Assembly: GCA_964410945.1 (NCBI GenBank)
Contig: CAYPJE010000041.1
Span: forward strand, 1 to 28,026
DNA: 28,026 bases
Reading direction: 5' to 3'
From: CAYPJE01 sp964410945
Lineage (GTDB): Bacteria; Fidelibacterota; Marinisomatia; Marinisomatales; TCS56
Position numbers and translations under genes: made by a program. Below, in pieces: positions 15,271 through 22,945 of the stretch; position 1 is the stretch's first letter; each line of letters opens with the position of its first letter. Below the pieces are notes generated by a model that was not told where the DNA came from, searched no databases, and saw only the letters and a list, made by a program, of their open reading frames with translations.

Positions 15271-17766
15271 TTATCCTGGCGGGGTTTTGCTGAAAATTGG
15301 ATAATAATCACTGGAATAAATTAATGCTAGAGGATATTTATTATTTATAATTAAAAAAAAGCCCCGGATAAACCAGGGCTTTTTTATGCAATCATCAAGA
15401 ATTAAATCGAGACTCCGGCGTTAAGAACAATAGCACGGGCAGCACCAGGTTTGAAACCATAGGAGTCACCGGTCTGCCAGTATTTTGTATCAAGCACATT
15501 ATTGATGTGCAGCGAAAGATTGACACCTTTTAATACCGGTAGTGCATATCTGACAGTTAAGTCGATAACATTGGCATCAGGTATGGTGGCACTGTATTCA
15601 TCGTCGTCGGTGAAATACATGTCATCTTTACCTGGGCCAACCAGAACATCACTGTTATCTTCCAGAATATAGATGTCTCTATACTGACGGAAGGCAGCAC
15701 CGATTGTAAATCCGGCTATGCTGTAATTGACGGTTCCGCCAAGGATGAACTGCGGCATACCGACTTCAGTACGGGCACCGAAATCATCTACGAAATGTTC
15801 GTGGAGGGCCGGTTCGCCGGCATCCCAGCTGCCATCGCCATCAGTGTCGGTGTAATCAGTACCGGCAACGACATCTTCCTGTGAATACAGGTACTGGGAA
15901 CCTTCGGAATCATCAGGCTCACCCCAGACATTGGATGCCATAGTGAGGTTCAGGCCCAGGCTTAAGCCACTCATAGGAGCTACATTTAAGGCCAGCTCGG
16001 TACCGGAATAGGTAGAACTTCCGATTGGGATATAGCGACGACCTTTATAATCGTAGCCAGGTGTATTGGCTTTGGTTGGGTCGGTGACGCGCAGAGCTTT
16101 ATTATCGAACATGATGTAATACCAGTTCAATTTGGCGTCGATGGCCATTCCGGCGATGTTGGCACGGTAACCGGAGCCAAGTTCGATATCATTGGTGGTT
16201 TCTAGTTCCAGGTCCTCGTTCGGCGAGCCATAACCAAAGAAGAATTTCACCCGCGGTTCATTGATTGCACGGCTGAAATTGGCGAATACATTCAGGTTTT
16301 CATTGACATTATAGTTGGCACCGAATTTGGGTGACAGATAACTGAATGAACGTTTGTAATCCCAGAGTGTGTACTCGATCAAATCGCCGCTATCGTCAAC
16401 AGCAGTACCGGTCCAAGTATCGCCACCGTGATCTTCGGGATCATCGGGATAATTATTGCTGCTGGGGACGTCTTCGATAATATGGTAATTAACCGTGGCA
16501 ACCTGTACATCGGTCATCACATTTAATTTACCGAATTTCCACAAAGCATGAGCGAAAGCGGTTACCTGCGGTTTGGTGGTCGTGTAATCATAGTACAGAT
16601 CACCGTCTTCAAATTCATGCTCGTGAGCACCAATATCATATGGTACAAAACCGGTACCTAATGTACTGATGACTTCACCGGCATGGCGGGCTTTCCACCA
16701 GCGTACTTCGACACCACCCGAGAGGTCATGGTCACCCATCTTGGTTTCAATGTTTGATAGCAAGCCAGTCTGGAAATGATCGGAGTATGAGCGGTACTGC
16801 ATGACATCGTCTGAGCCATAGAAGCCGTATGTTTCACCATCCAGCAGGGCGTCGGGTTTCATCAAGCCGGTATCAAAGCGTGGTACCAGGTAATAGCTGT
16901 TGATATTTTCACCGTAACCATATCCATTGGATACAAAAAAGGTCGATGTTAAACGAGTGTCTTCACTCATCTTCAGGCTGTGGTGGAATTCCAACTGTGG
17001 TTTATGATAAACATTGTTATCAAAACTGGCTTTACCGTTGCCAACTACTACGCCACCTTGCGGTGAATTACCGATCTCTGTTTTATTGAACAGGACATCG
17101 GAAAGCTTGGTTTCGCGGTCTTCGTATTCAGTTCCTTCCAGTTCATCTTCATCCAGGAAGGGATGTCCGTTCCAGTCATAACCGAAACCATAAACATAAG
17201 CACCATATTTATCCTGATAGGCAGATTCGCCGGTTTTACCATATGGTTGATAGGCGGCTTGTGTAGTATCAATATCGCCACGTTCAGCAAAAGCGGCAGC
17301 CGGGAAACCATAGTAGGAATAGGCATGGTATTGAGGAGCGCCATGGAGAATGACTTTAAAGACATTCTTTTCGTTGGGATACATCATGGCGGAGAAATAG
17401 TACTGCATACCTTTGTAATAGGTATCCTGTCGCCAGCCATTACCAACCATGTAATTGACACGGCCAATAAAGGAATATTTACTACCGATAAGTCCGCTAT
17501 TGAAATCAACGCCGTATTTCATAACGTTATTCTCACCAAGGGTAGCGATGGCTCCCAGGCTTCTTTCAGCCGGAGCATCTTTGGTTACCACATTGATCGA
17601 TCCGCCCAGTGCACCGGATCCATACAGTGAGGAACCAACACCACGCTGAATCTGAATGGCTTGCGATGCAGCTGGTAACGAACCCCAGTTAGACCAGTAA
17701 ACCTTTTTTGACTCCGGGTCATTGACCGGAACATTATTAATCATAACAGCAATACGCTGTTCATCA
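14780..17766. repeat. Tandem duplication, copy 1 (2,987 bp)
   Basis: This is the first unit of a head-to-tail duplication with a period of 2,987 bp. It runs from within the intact kinase gene (codon 164) through its promoter region and the receptor terminator to receptor codon 191. Every segment I compared by eye with copy 2 was identical, including the intergenic DNA. All translated pieces in the two units are the same. Confidence 0.95.
15353..15385 (-). terminator. Rho-independent terminator behind the chimeric ORF
   Basis: The stem AAAAAAGCCCCGG/CCAGGGCTTTTTT (15355-15367, 15373-15385) has a 5-nt loop. The single mismatch is C-A on the plus strand but G-U in minus-strand RNA, and eight T residues follow on that strand. 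It is therefore built for minus-strand transcripts ending at 15402. Confidence 0.9.
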
Positions 17767-18257
17767 GAGATGTTGAGCCGATGCAGGTATTCGGGGTCGA
17801 TGGATTTTTCATAATCCCGGTTCCGGGATTTGATCCTGGTCAGTAAAGTATCAGTCCCGGCCCGCAGGTAGATTATCAGGTCAGGTTTCCGCAGGTAGGC
17901 GGTCATTACCTTGAACAGATTACTGTAATTCTCCCAGTCCCGGTCATCCATGTTCCCCAGTTCGTGGAGGTTGCGGGCGAAGATCTCCACATCCTCATAG
18001 ATCGTCCGGTCCTGGATCACGCCCTGGCTGAGTTCGGCAATCTCGCGCTGGTTACGGAAGCGATGATGCAGAAAATAGATCTGCAGGTTGAATGACCAGC
18101 GGCGCATGTCGCCGTAGAAATCACTCAGGTAAGGATTATCGGCTACCGATTCATAGAAGGGTTGCCAGCCCATTTTTTCCGCTACGATTTCAGTGAAGGT
18201 GGTCTTTCCGACGCCGATGTTGCCGGCGATGCCGACGAATGGTGTATCTGTTTTCAT
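15402..18257 (-). CDS. In-frame chimera: kinase N-terminus fused to receptor barrel
   Basis: This 951-residue ORF was created at the duplication junction. Residues 1-163 are identical to the intact deoxynucleoside kinase, including P-loop, DRT motif and lid. Codon 164 is a hybrid, and from there the sequence is the TonB-dependent receptor from its plug (EQRIAVMINNVPVNDPESKK) to the C-terminal VLNAGVSI. The frame is kept because the breakpoints fall at the same codon phase (491 nt of kinase; 572 nt of the longer receptor frame removed). It lacks the kinase C-terminal 45 residues and the receptor's signal peptide, carboxypeptidase-like domain and start of the plug. It would therefore be cytosolic and is unlikely to form a barrel. 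It has a full copy of the kinase promoter region and ribosome site. It is most likely a by-product of duplication or an assembly artefact, not a designed bifunctional protein. Confidence 0.85.
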   Translation of the reverse strand: MKTDTPFVGIAGNIGVGKTTFTEIVAEKMGWQPFYESVADNPYLSDFYGDMRRWSFNLQIYFLHHRFRNQREIAELSQGVIQDRTIYEDVEIFARNLHELGNMDDRDWENYSNLFKVMTAYLRKPDLIIYLRAGTDTLLTRIKSRNRDYEKSIDPEYLHRLNISDEQRIAVMINNVPVNDPESKKVYWSNWGSLPAASQAIQIQRGVGSSLYGSGALGGSINVVTKDAPAERSLGAIATLGENNVMKYGVDFNSGLIGSKYSFIGRVNYMVGNGWRQDTYYKGMQYYFSAMMYPNEKNVFKVILHGAPQYHAYSYYGFPAAAFAERGDIDTTQAAYQPYGKTGESAYQDKYGAYVYGFGYDWNGHPFLDEDELEGTEYEDRETKLSDVLFNKTEIGNSPQGGVVVGNGKASFDNNVYHKPQLEFHHSLKMSEDTRLTSTFFVSNGYGYGENINSYYLVPRFDTGLMKPDALLDGETYGFYGSDDVMQYRSYSDHFQTGLLSNIETKMGDHDLSGGVEVRWWKARHAGEVISTLGTGFVPYDIGAHEHEFEDGDLYYDYTTTKPQVTAFAHALWKFGKLNVMTDVQVATVNYHIIEDVPSSNNYPDDPEDHGGDTWTGTAVDDSGDLIEYTLWDYKRSFSYLSPKFGANYNVNENLNVFANFSRAINEPRVKFFFGYGSPNEDLELETTNDIELGSGYRANIAGMAIDAKLNWYYIMFDNKALRVTDPTKANTPGYDYKGRRYIPIGSSTYSGTELALNVAPMSGLSLGLNLTMASNVWGEPDDSEGSQYLYSQEDVVAGTDYTDTDGDGSWDAGEPALHEHFVDDFGARTEVGMPQFILGGTVNYSIAGFTIGAAFRQYRDIYILEDNSDVLVGPGKDDMYFTDDDEYSATIPDANVIDLTVRYALPVLKGVNLSLHINNVLDTKYWQTGDSYGFKPGAARAIVLNAGVSI

Positions 18258-20753
18258 TTATCCTGGCGGGGTTTTGCTGAAAATTGGATAATAATCACTG
18301 GAATAAATTAATGCTAGAGGATATTTATTATTTATAATTAAAAAAAAGCCCCGGATAAACCAGGGCTTTTTTATGCAATCATCAAGAATTAAATCGAGAC
18401 TCCGGCGTTAAGAACAATAGCACGGGCAGCACCAGGTTTGAAACCATAGGAGTCACCGGTCTGCCAGTATTTTGTATCAAGCACATTATTGATGTGCAGC
18501 GAAAGATTGACACCTTTTAATACCGGTAGTGCATATCTGACAGTTAAGTCGATAACATTGGCATCAGGTATGGTGGCACTGTATTCATCGTCGTCGGTGA
18601 AATACATGTCATCTTTACCTGGGCCAACCAGAACATCACTGTTATCTTCCAGAATATAGATGTCTCTATACTGACGGAAGGCAGCACCGATTGTAAATCC
18701 GGCTATGCTGTAATTGACGGTTCCGCCAAGGATGAACTGCGGCATACCGACTTCAGTACGGGCACCGAAATCATCTACGAAATGTTCGTGGAGGGCCGGT
18801 TCGCCGGCATCCCAGCTGCCATCGCCATCAGTGTCGGTGTAATCAGTACCGGCAACGACATCTTCCTGTGAATACAGGTACTGGGAACCTTCGGAATCAT
18901 CAGGCTCACCCCAGACATTGGATGCCATAGTGAGGTTCAGGCCCAGGCTTAAGCCACTCATAGGAGCTACATTTAAGGCCAGCTCGGTACCGGAATAGGT
19001 AGAACTTCCGATTGGGATATAGCGACGACCTTTATAATCGTAGCCAGGTGTATTGGCTTTGGTTGGGTCGGTGACGCGCAGAGCTTTATTATCGAACATG
19101 ATGTAATACCAGTTCAATTTGGCGTCGATGGCCATTCCGGCGATGTTGGCACGGTAACCGGAGCCAAGTTCGATATCATTGGTGGTTTCTAGTTCCAGGT
19201 CCTCGTTCGGCGAGCCATAACCAAAGAAGAATTTCACCCGCGGTTCATTGATTGCACGGCTGAAATTGGCGAATACATTCAGGTTTTCATTGACATTATA
19301 GTTGGCACCGAATTTGGGTGACAGATAACTGAATGAACGTTTGTAATCCCAGAGTGTGTACTCGATCAAATCGCCGCTATCGTCAACAGCAGTACCGGTC
19401 CAAGTATCGCCACCGTGATCTTCGGGATCATCGGGATAATTATTGCTGCTGGGGACGTCTTCGATAATATGGTAATTAACCGTGGCAACCTGTACATCGG
19501 TCATCACATTTAATTTACCGAATTTCCACAAAGCATGAGCGAAAGCGGTTACCTGCGGTTTGGTGGTCGTGTAATCATAGTACAGATCACCGTCTTCAAA
19601 TTCATGCTCGTGAGCACCAATATCATATGGTACAAAACCGGTACCTAATGTACTGATGACTTCACCGGCATGGCGGGCTTTCCACCAGCGTACTTCGACA
19701 CCACCCGAGAGGTCATGGTCACCCATCTTGGTTTCAATGTTTGATAGCAAGCCAGTCTGGAAATGATCGGAGTATGAGCGGTACTGCATGACATCGTCTG
19801 AGCCATAGAAGCCGTATGTTTCACCATCCAGCAGGGCGTCGGGTTTCATCAAGCCGGTATCAAAGCGTGGTACCAGGTAATAGCTGTTGATATTTTCACC
19901 GTAACCATATCCATTGGATACAAAAAAGGTCGATGTTAAACGAGTGTCTTCACTCATCTTCAGGCTGTGGTGGAATTCCAACTGTGGTTTATGATAAACA
20001 TTGTTATCAAAACTGGCTTTACCGTTGCCAACTACTACGCCACCTTGCGGTGAATTACCGATCTCTGTTTTATTGAACAGGACATCGGAAAGCTTGGTTT
20101 CGCGGTCTTCGTATTCAGTTCCTTCCAGTTCATCTTCATCCAGGAAGGGATGTCCGTTCCAGTCATAACCGAAACCATAAACATAAGCACCATATTTATC
20201 CTGATAGGCAGATTCGCCGGTTTTACCATATGGTTGATAGGCGGCTTGTGTAGTATCAATATCGCCACGTTCAGCAAAAGCGGCAGCCGGGAAACCATAG
20301 TAGGAATAGGCATGGTATTGAGGAGCGCCATGGAGAATGACTTTAAAGACATTCTTTTCGTTGGGATACATCATGGCGGAGAAATAGTACTGCATACCTT
20401 TGTAATAGGTATCCTGTCGCCAGCCATTACCAACCATGTAATTGACACGGCCAATAAAGGAATATTTACTACCGATAAGTCCGCTATTGAAATCAACGCC
20501 GTATTTCATAACGTTATTCTCACCAAGGGTAGCGATGGCTCCCAGGCTTCTTTCAGCCGGAGCATCTTTGGTTACCACATTGATCGATCCGCCCAGTGCA
20601 CCGGATCCATACAGTGAGGAACCAACACCACGCTGAATCTGAATGGCTTGCGATGCAGCTGGTAACGAACCCCAGTTAGACCAGTAAACCTTTTTTGACT
20701 CCGGGTCATTGACCGGAACATTATTAATCATAACAGCAATACGCTGTTCATCA
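17767..20753. repeat. Tandem duplication, copy 2 (2,987 bp)
   Basis: This is the second unit, directly abutting the first at 17766/17767. At the junction receptor sequence ending CTGTTCATCA is joined to kinase sequence starting GAGATGTTGAG. Neither parent continues across, and I see no shared bases at the join, so a homology-driven event is not evident. Outside the units the flanks are single copy. Confidence 0.95.
18340..18372 (-). terminator. Rho-independent terminator behind the intact TonB-dependent receptor
   Basis: This is the duplicate of the hairpin at 15353-15385, with the same stem, G-U pair in minus-strand RNA and eight-base T tail. It ends the transcript of the intact receptor gene, which stops at 18389. 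Confidence 0.9.
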
Positions 20754-21292
20754 AAGCCACGGATCTGGACTTTTGAATCGCCCATTCCTGCACCACCGTC
20801 AGTTGTGACATATACACCCGGAGTGTTGGCAAATAAATGCGGTACATCCTGAACAGTGAAATTATTTGAAATATGTTCTTCGCCAATTGTTGTAAAGGCA
20901 ACTGGTGTCTCACGTTCCTTAGCGAAGTTCCCGGTCACAGTAACTTCAGAAAGTTGCAGGGCCAGGGTCTCCAGGGCAAAATTCAGTGTCAATCCACCAC
21001 TGGCGGAAACATTGACGGTCTGACTTTGCTGTTCGTAACCTATGACTGAGGCGGTTATTACCTGTGAGCCGGAAGGCACAGTCATTATCAGGTAATTACC
21101 ATCGGCATCAGCGGCAGCACCGAGAGGTGTACCAGACACTATTACATTGGCGCCAGGTAGCGGATCGCCGGTTTTAACATCAGTAACCGTACCGGATACA
21201 GTTACCTGGGCCAAAGCCAGGATCGGCAGGGCCAGTACCAGCAGGAATAGACCGGTAAAGCGGGCTTTCCTGGATGGATTAAGTTGATTCAT
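18389..21292 (-). CDS. TonB-dependent outer-membrane receptor, intact copy
   Basis: This is a 967-residue receptor from ATG 21292, chosen because AAGGAG lies just upstream; an upstream in-frame start at 21325 is less likely. The signal peptide is LFLLVLALPILALAQ. A carboxypeptidase-like regulatory domain spans about 30-115 (VSGTVTDVKTGDPLPGANVI, DADGNYLIMTVPSG). The plug spans about 120-235 (LSEVTVTGNF, VQIRGFDEQRIAVMINNVPV, GVGSSLYGSGALGGSINVVT). The remainder is a barrel of about 700 residues ending ARAIVLNAGVSI. A calcium-loop-like DTDGDGSWDAGEP lies in a barrel loop. It would import an unidentified large or chelated substrate using TonB energy. No SusD partner, substrate enzyme or TonB is nearby. 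Its C-terminal 776 residues or so recur in the chimera. Confidence 0.95.
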   Translation of the reverse strand: MNQLNPSRKARFTGLFLLVLALPILALAQVTVSGTVTDVKTGDPLPGANVIVSGTPLGAAADADGNYLIMTVPSGSQVITASVIGYEQQSQTVNVSASGGLTLNFALETLALQLSEVTVTGNFAKERETPVAFTTIGEEHISNNFTVQDVPHLFANTPGVYVTTDGGAGMGDSKVQIRGFDEQRIAVMINNVPVNDPESKKVYWSNWGSLPAASQAIQIQRGVGSSLYGSGALGGSINVVTKDAPAERSLGAIATLGENNVMKYGVDFNSGLIGSKYSFIGRVNYMVGNGWRQDTYYKGMQYYFSAMMYPNEKNVFKVILHGAPQYHAYSYYGFPAAAFAERGDIDTTQAAYQPYGKTGESAYQDKYGAYVYGFGYDWNGHPFLDEDELEGTEYEDRETKLSDVLFNKTEIGNSPQGGVVVGNGKASFDNNVYHKPQLEFHHSLKMSEDTRLTSTFFVSNGYGYGENINSYYLVPRFDTGLMKPDALLDGETYGFYGSDDVMQYRSYSDHFQTGLLSNIETKMGDHDLSGGVEVRWWKARHAGEVISTLGTGFVPYDIGAHEHEFEDGDLYYDYTTTKPQVTAFAHALWKFGKLNVMTDVQVATVNYHIIEDVPSSNNYPDDPEDHGGDTWTGTAVDDSGDLIEYTLWDYKRSFSYLSPKFGANYNVNENLNVFANFSRAINEPRVKFFFGYGSPNEDLELETTNDIELGSGYRANIAGMAIDAKLNWYYIMFDNKALRVTDPTKANTPGYDYKGRRYIPIGSSTYSGTELALNVAPMSGLSLGLNLTMASNVWGEPDDSEGSQYLYSQEDVVAGTDYTDTDGDGSWDAGEPALHEHFVDDFGARTEVGMPQFILGGTVNYSIAGFTIGAAFRQYRDIYILEDNSDVLVGPGKDDMYFTDDDEYSATIPDANVIDLTVRYALPVLKGVNLSLHINNVLDTKYWQTGDSYGFKPGAARAIVLNAGVSI

Positions 21293-21820
21293 ACTAGTCT
21301 CCTTGAGGTTAGTGGTATGAGCCATTTTTGTTTGACAAATCGGGTTAATGGAAATAGCTTGCTGATAGTCTATTTCAAGTAAAGAAATTATCTCCCAAAA
21401 CCGTTTTCGAAGTTCGGTATTCCGGTTGATGGTAGCAATATTAAACTTGATTAGAAATAGGTTAGGGTGGATGCGGAAACAAACATTTTATTATCATTGA
21501 AGTTTTGGCTGGTGTGAAAACCTGTGATATTGGTCACGGTAATTGGTTAAATGTTTGTATAAGTGAGCTTAGGCAGTCGGGGCTGGTAAGTTATTTTGGT
21601 TGTTGTCAGTCTGGGGAGTTGTTTAGATTTCACCACATCTTGAGGTAAGGTAATAAGGTAATCCGGGGACAGCCTTCACAAATTGTACGGTAAGCTGATG
21701 CATGTTGGCAAAGCCAGCCTTTTGGATATCAGAAGTTGTTTGCCAGTCTCAGGATGGATTTAAGGGCAAAGTCACCGAGGAGTATTGCGGAAACAATTTC
21801 ACTTCCATAATATGTCAATA
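21293..21820. other. Long intergenic region between divergent receptor and polysaccharide-locus regulator
   Basis: About 530 bp carry no convincing ORF, RNA gene or terminator on either strand. It must contain the promoter of the minus-strand receptor and of the plus-strand regulator. I could not pick a credible -35/-10 pair by eye. A run of GGTAA-type words lies near 21645-21665. Its length leaves room for regulatory sites or a decayed gene. Confidence 0.5.
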
Positions 21821-21841
21821 ATGAGTAATATATTTACTCAT
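21821..21841. promoter_or_regulatory. Palindrome abutting the regulator start, candidate operator
   Basis: A perfect inverted repeat, ATGAGTAA (21821-21828) and TTACTCAT (21834-21841), surrounds a TATAT centre and ends 5 nt before the ATG at 21847. It occupies the ribosome-site position. It has the size expected for a dimeric winged-helix protein, so autoregulation by the downstream gene is plausible. The word TAATGAGTAA also occurs in the repeat tract near 24892, so a repeat origin is an alternative. Confidence 0.5.
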
Positions 21842-21846
21842 AAACC

Positions 21847-22392
21847 ATGTTAGATTCTTTAATCACATCCAAAGCGCGCCTGAAACTTGTTTTAAGGTTC
21901 TTTATGAACCCGGAAGCACGGGCTTATCTGCGGGAGCTGGCCAGCGATTTTGGTGAATCAACCAACAATATCCGCGTTGAGTTGAACCGGCTTACCAAGG
22001 CTAAACTGCTGGTGAGTGAGAATGTGGGCCGCACGGTCCAGTACAAGGCCAACGTGGACCACACCCTTTTTCCCGATATCCAGAATGTGGTCAAAAAATA
22101 TGTGGGTATCGACCGGTTGGTTGATGACCTGGTCTCGCAATTAGGTCAATTGGAGGCCGCCTATATTGTCGGTGATTATGCCAAGGGGATCGACTCGGGA
22201 CTGATCGATCTGGTCTTGATCGGAGATATCAATCAGGAAAACCTGCAGCGTTTGGTTGAGAAAACCAGTAAGGCGATTAAGCGCAAGATACGTTCGATGG
22301 TCTTAGAGCCCGGCGAAGTCGATAATTTACGCACCCAGCTGGGAATTGATCGCGGACTATTGCTCTGGGATAATCAAGGTAAGTCCGGATAA
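21847..22392 (+). CDS. Winged-helix regulator with degenerate nucleotidyltransferase domain
   Basis: This is a 181-residue protein. Residues 1-70 form an ArsR-like winged helix (RAYLRELASDFGESTNNIRV, ELNRLTKAKLLVSENVGRTV, with QYKANVDHTLFPDI following). Residues 100-175 resemble the minimal nucleotidyltransferase fold: AAYIVGDYAKGIDSGLIDLVLIGDI takes the place of the GSxARGxxxxxSDIDLLV motif. The usual GS is GD (109-110), and the first metal-binding Asp is Leu119, with only Asp121 kept, so catalysis is unlikely. Such proteins occur at the head of polysaccharide loci in Bacteroidetes-type genomes, where a transcriptional role is inferred. It is the first gene of the locus and lies behind a palindrome, with no Shine-Dalgarno site. 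Confidence 0.8.
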   Translation: MLDSLITSKARLKLVLRFFMNPEARAYLRELASDFGESTNNIRVELNRLTKAKLLVSENVGRTVQYKANVDHTLFPDIQNVVKKYVGIDRLVDDLVSQLGQLEAAYIVGDYAKGIDSGLIDLVLIGDINQENLQRLVEKTSKAIKRKIRSMVLEPGEVDNLRTQLGIDRGLLLWDNQGKSG

Positions 22393-22489
22393 AAGAATTT
22401 ATCTGCCCGGAAACGGGTTGACTGGGTAACGCCAGCCTATCCAGATTTTTTATGCTTACTGAGCTCCAAATGGGACTGAGGGGGCGGAG

Positions 22490-22514
22490 CTTCGCCCCGG
22501 CGAAGCGGGGCGAA
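22490..22514. repeat. GC-rich palindromic element
   Basis: Two competing hairpins overlap. CTTCGCC/GGCGAAG is at 22490-22496 and 22499-22505. TTCGCCCC/GGGGCGAA is at 22491-22498 and 22507-22514. There is no T tract, so it is not a standard terminator. It sits right at the left boundary of the first four-helix-bundle cassette and contrasts with the AT-rich repeat that follows. Confidence 0.6.
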
Positions 22515-22525
22515 TTGTCAATGAG

Positions 22526-22538
22526 CAATTACGAATTA
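22526..22538. repeat. Left inverted repeat of cassette 1 (AATTACGAATT type)
   Basis: CAATTACGAATTA here is the exact reverse complement of 22918-22930, about 390 bp away on the far side of the four-helix-bundle ORF. Further AATTG/TCAAT words extend the AT-rich flank on both sides. Confidence 0.75.
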
Positions 22539-22549
22539 TCAATTGAAGA

Positions 22550-22927
22550 ATGAAGAGTAATGTCATTCAGGATAAAAGTTATGCCTTTGCCATTCGGATT
22601 GTTAAACTGTACCAAGCTTTAATTAAAAGTGGGATTGAAAAATATTTGTGTCAGCAATTGTTGCATAGTGGTACCTCAATTGGAGCAAATATTGAAGAAG
22701 CAATTGGTGGCCAGTCCGATAAAGATTTTCTAGCAAAAATGTCTATTGCCTATAAAGAAGCTCGGGAGACCAAGTACTGGTTGCGACTGTTCAAAGATAC
22801 TGATTTGCTGAATTTCAAGTCTGCGGATTCACTGCTTGCTGATTGCGAGGAGTTATTAAAACTATTGGGCGCAATTCAAACAACAATGAAATCAAAATTA
22901 TCTTCCAAAATAATTCGTAATTCGTAA
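22550..22927 (+). CDS. Four-helix-bundle protein 1 (23S rRNA IVP/Avd-like family)
   Basis: This is a 125-residue all-helical protein of the four-helix-bundle family first seen in 23S rRNA intervening sequences. Diagnostic phrases are AFAIRIVKLYQALI, LLHSGTSIGANIEEAIGGQS, KDFLAKMSIAYKEARETKYW and LLADCEELLKLLGAIQTTMK. It is a diverged subtype relative to the two other copies in this window. The molecular role of stand-alone members is unknown; related Avd proteins bind RNA and reverse transcriptase in diversity-generating retroelements, but no reverse transcriptase is present here. The last residues IIRNS and the stop are encoded within the right inverted repeat. The ORF is in the same orientation as the polysaccharide genes. 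Confidence 0.88.
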   Translation: MKSNVIQDKSYAFAIRIVKLYQALIKSGIEKYLCQQLLHSGTSIGANIEEAIGGQSDKDFLAKMSIAYKEARETKYWLRLFKDTDLLNFKSADSLLADCEELLKLLGAIQTTMKSKLSSKIIRNS

Positions 22928-22945
22928 TTGAACATTGTTAATTGA
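22911..22945. repeat. Right inverted repeat of cassette 1
   Basis: TAATTCG occurs twice in tandem, followed by TAATTG. Positions 22918-22930 are the exact reverse complement of 22526-22538. The repeat carries the stop codon of four-helix-bundle ORF 1 and runs up to the first codons of the phosphatase gene, where the expected ATG is missing. Confidence 0.75.

Noticed and set aside
17163..17630. 155-codon plus-strand frame, repeated at 20150-20617
   Set aside because: It is antisense to the receptor barrel and is doubled only because of the duplication; composition and lack of a start signal argue against a gene.
15402..18257. A genuine bifunctional kinase-receptor protein
   Set aside because: Its two parts are copies of neighbouring genes with breakpoints mid-domain, it has no signal peptide, and the kinase lacks its C-terminus; duplication explains it fully.
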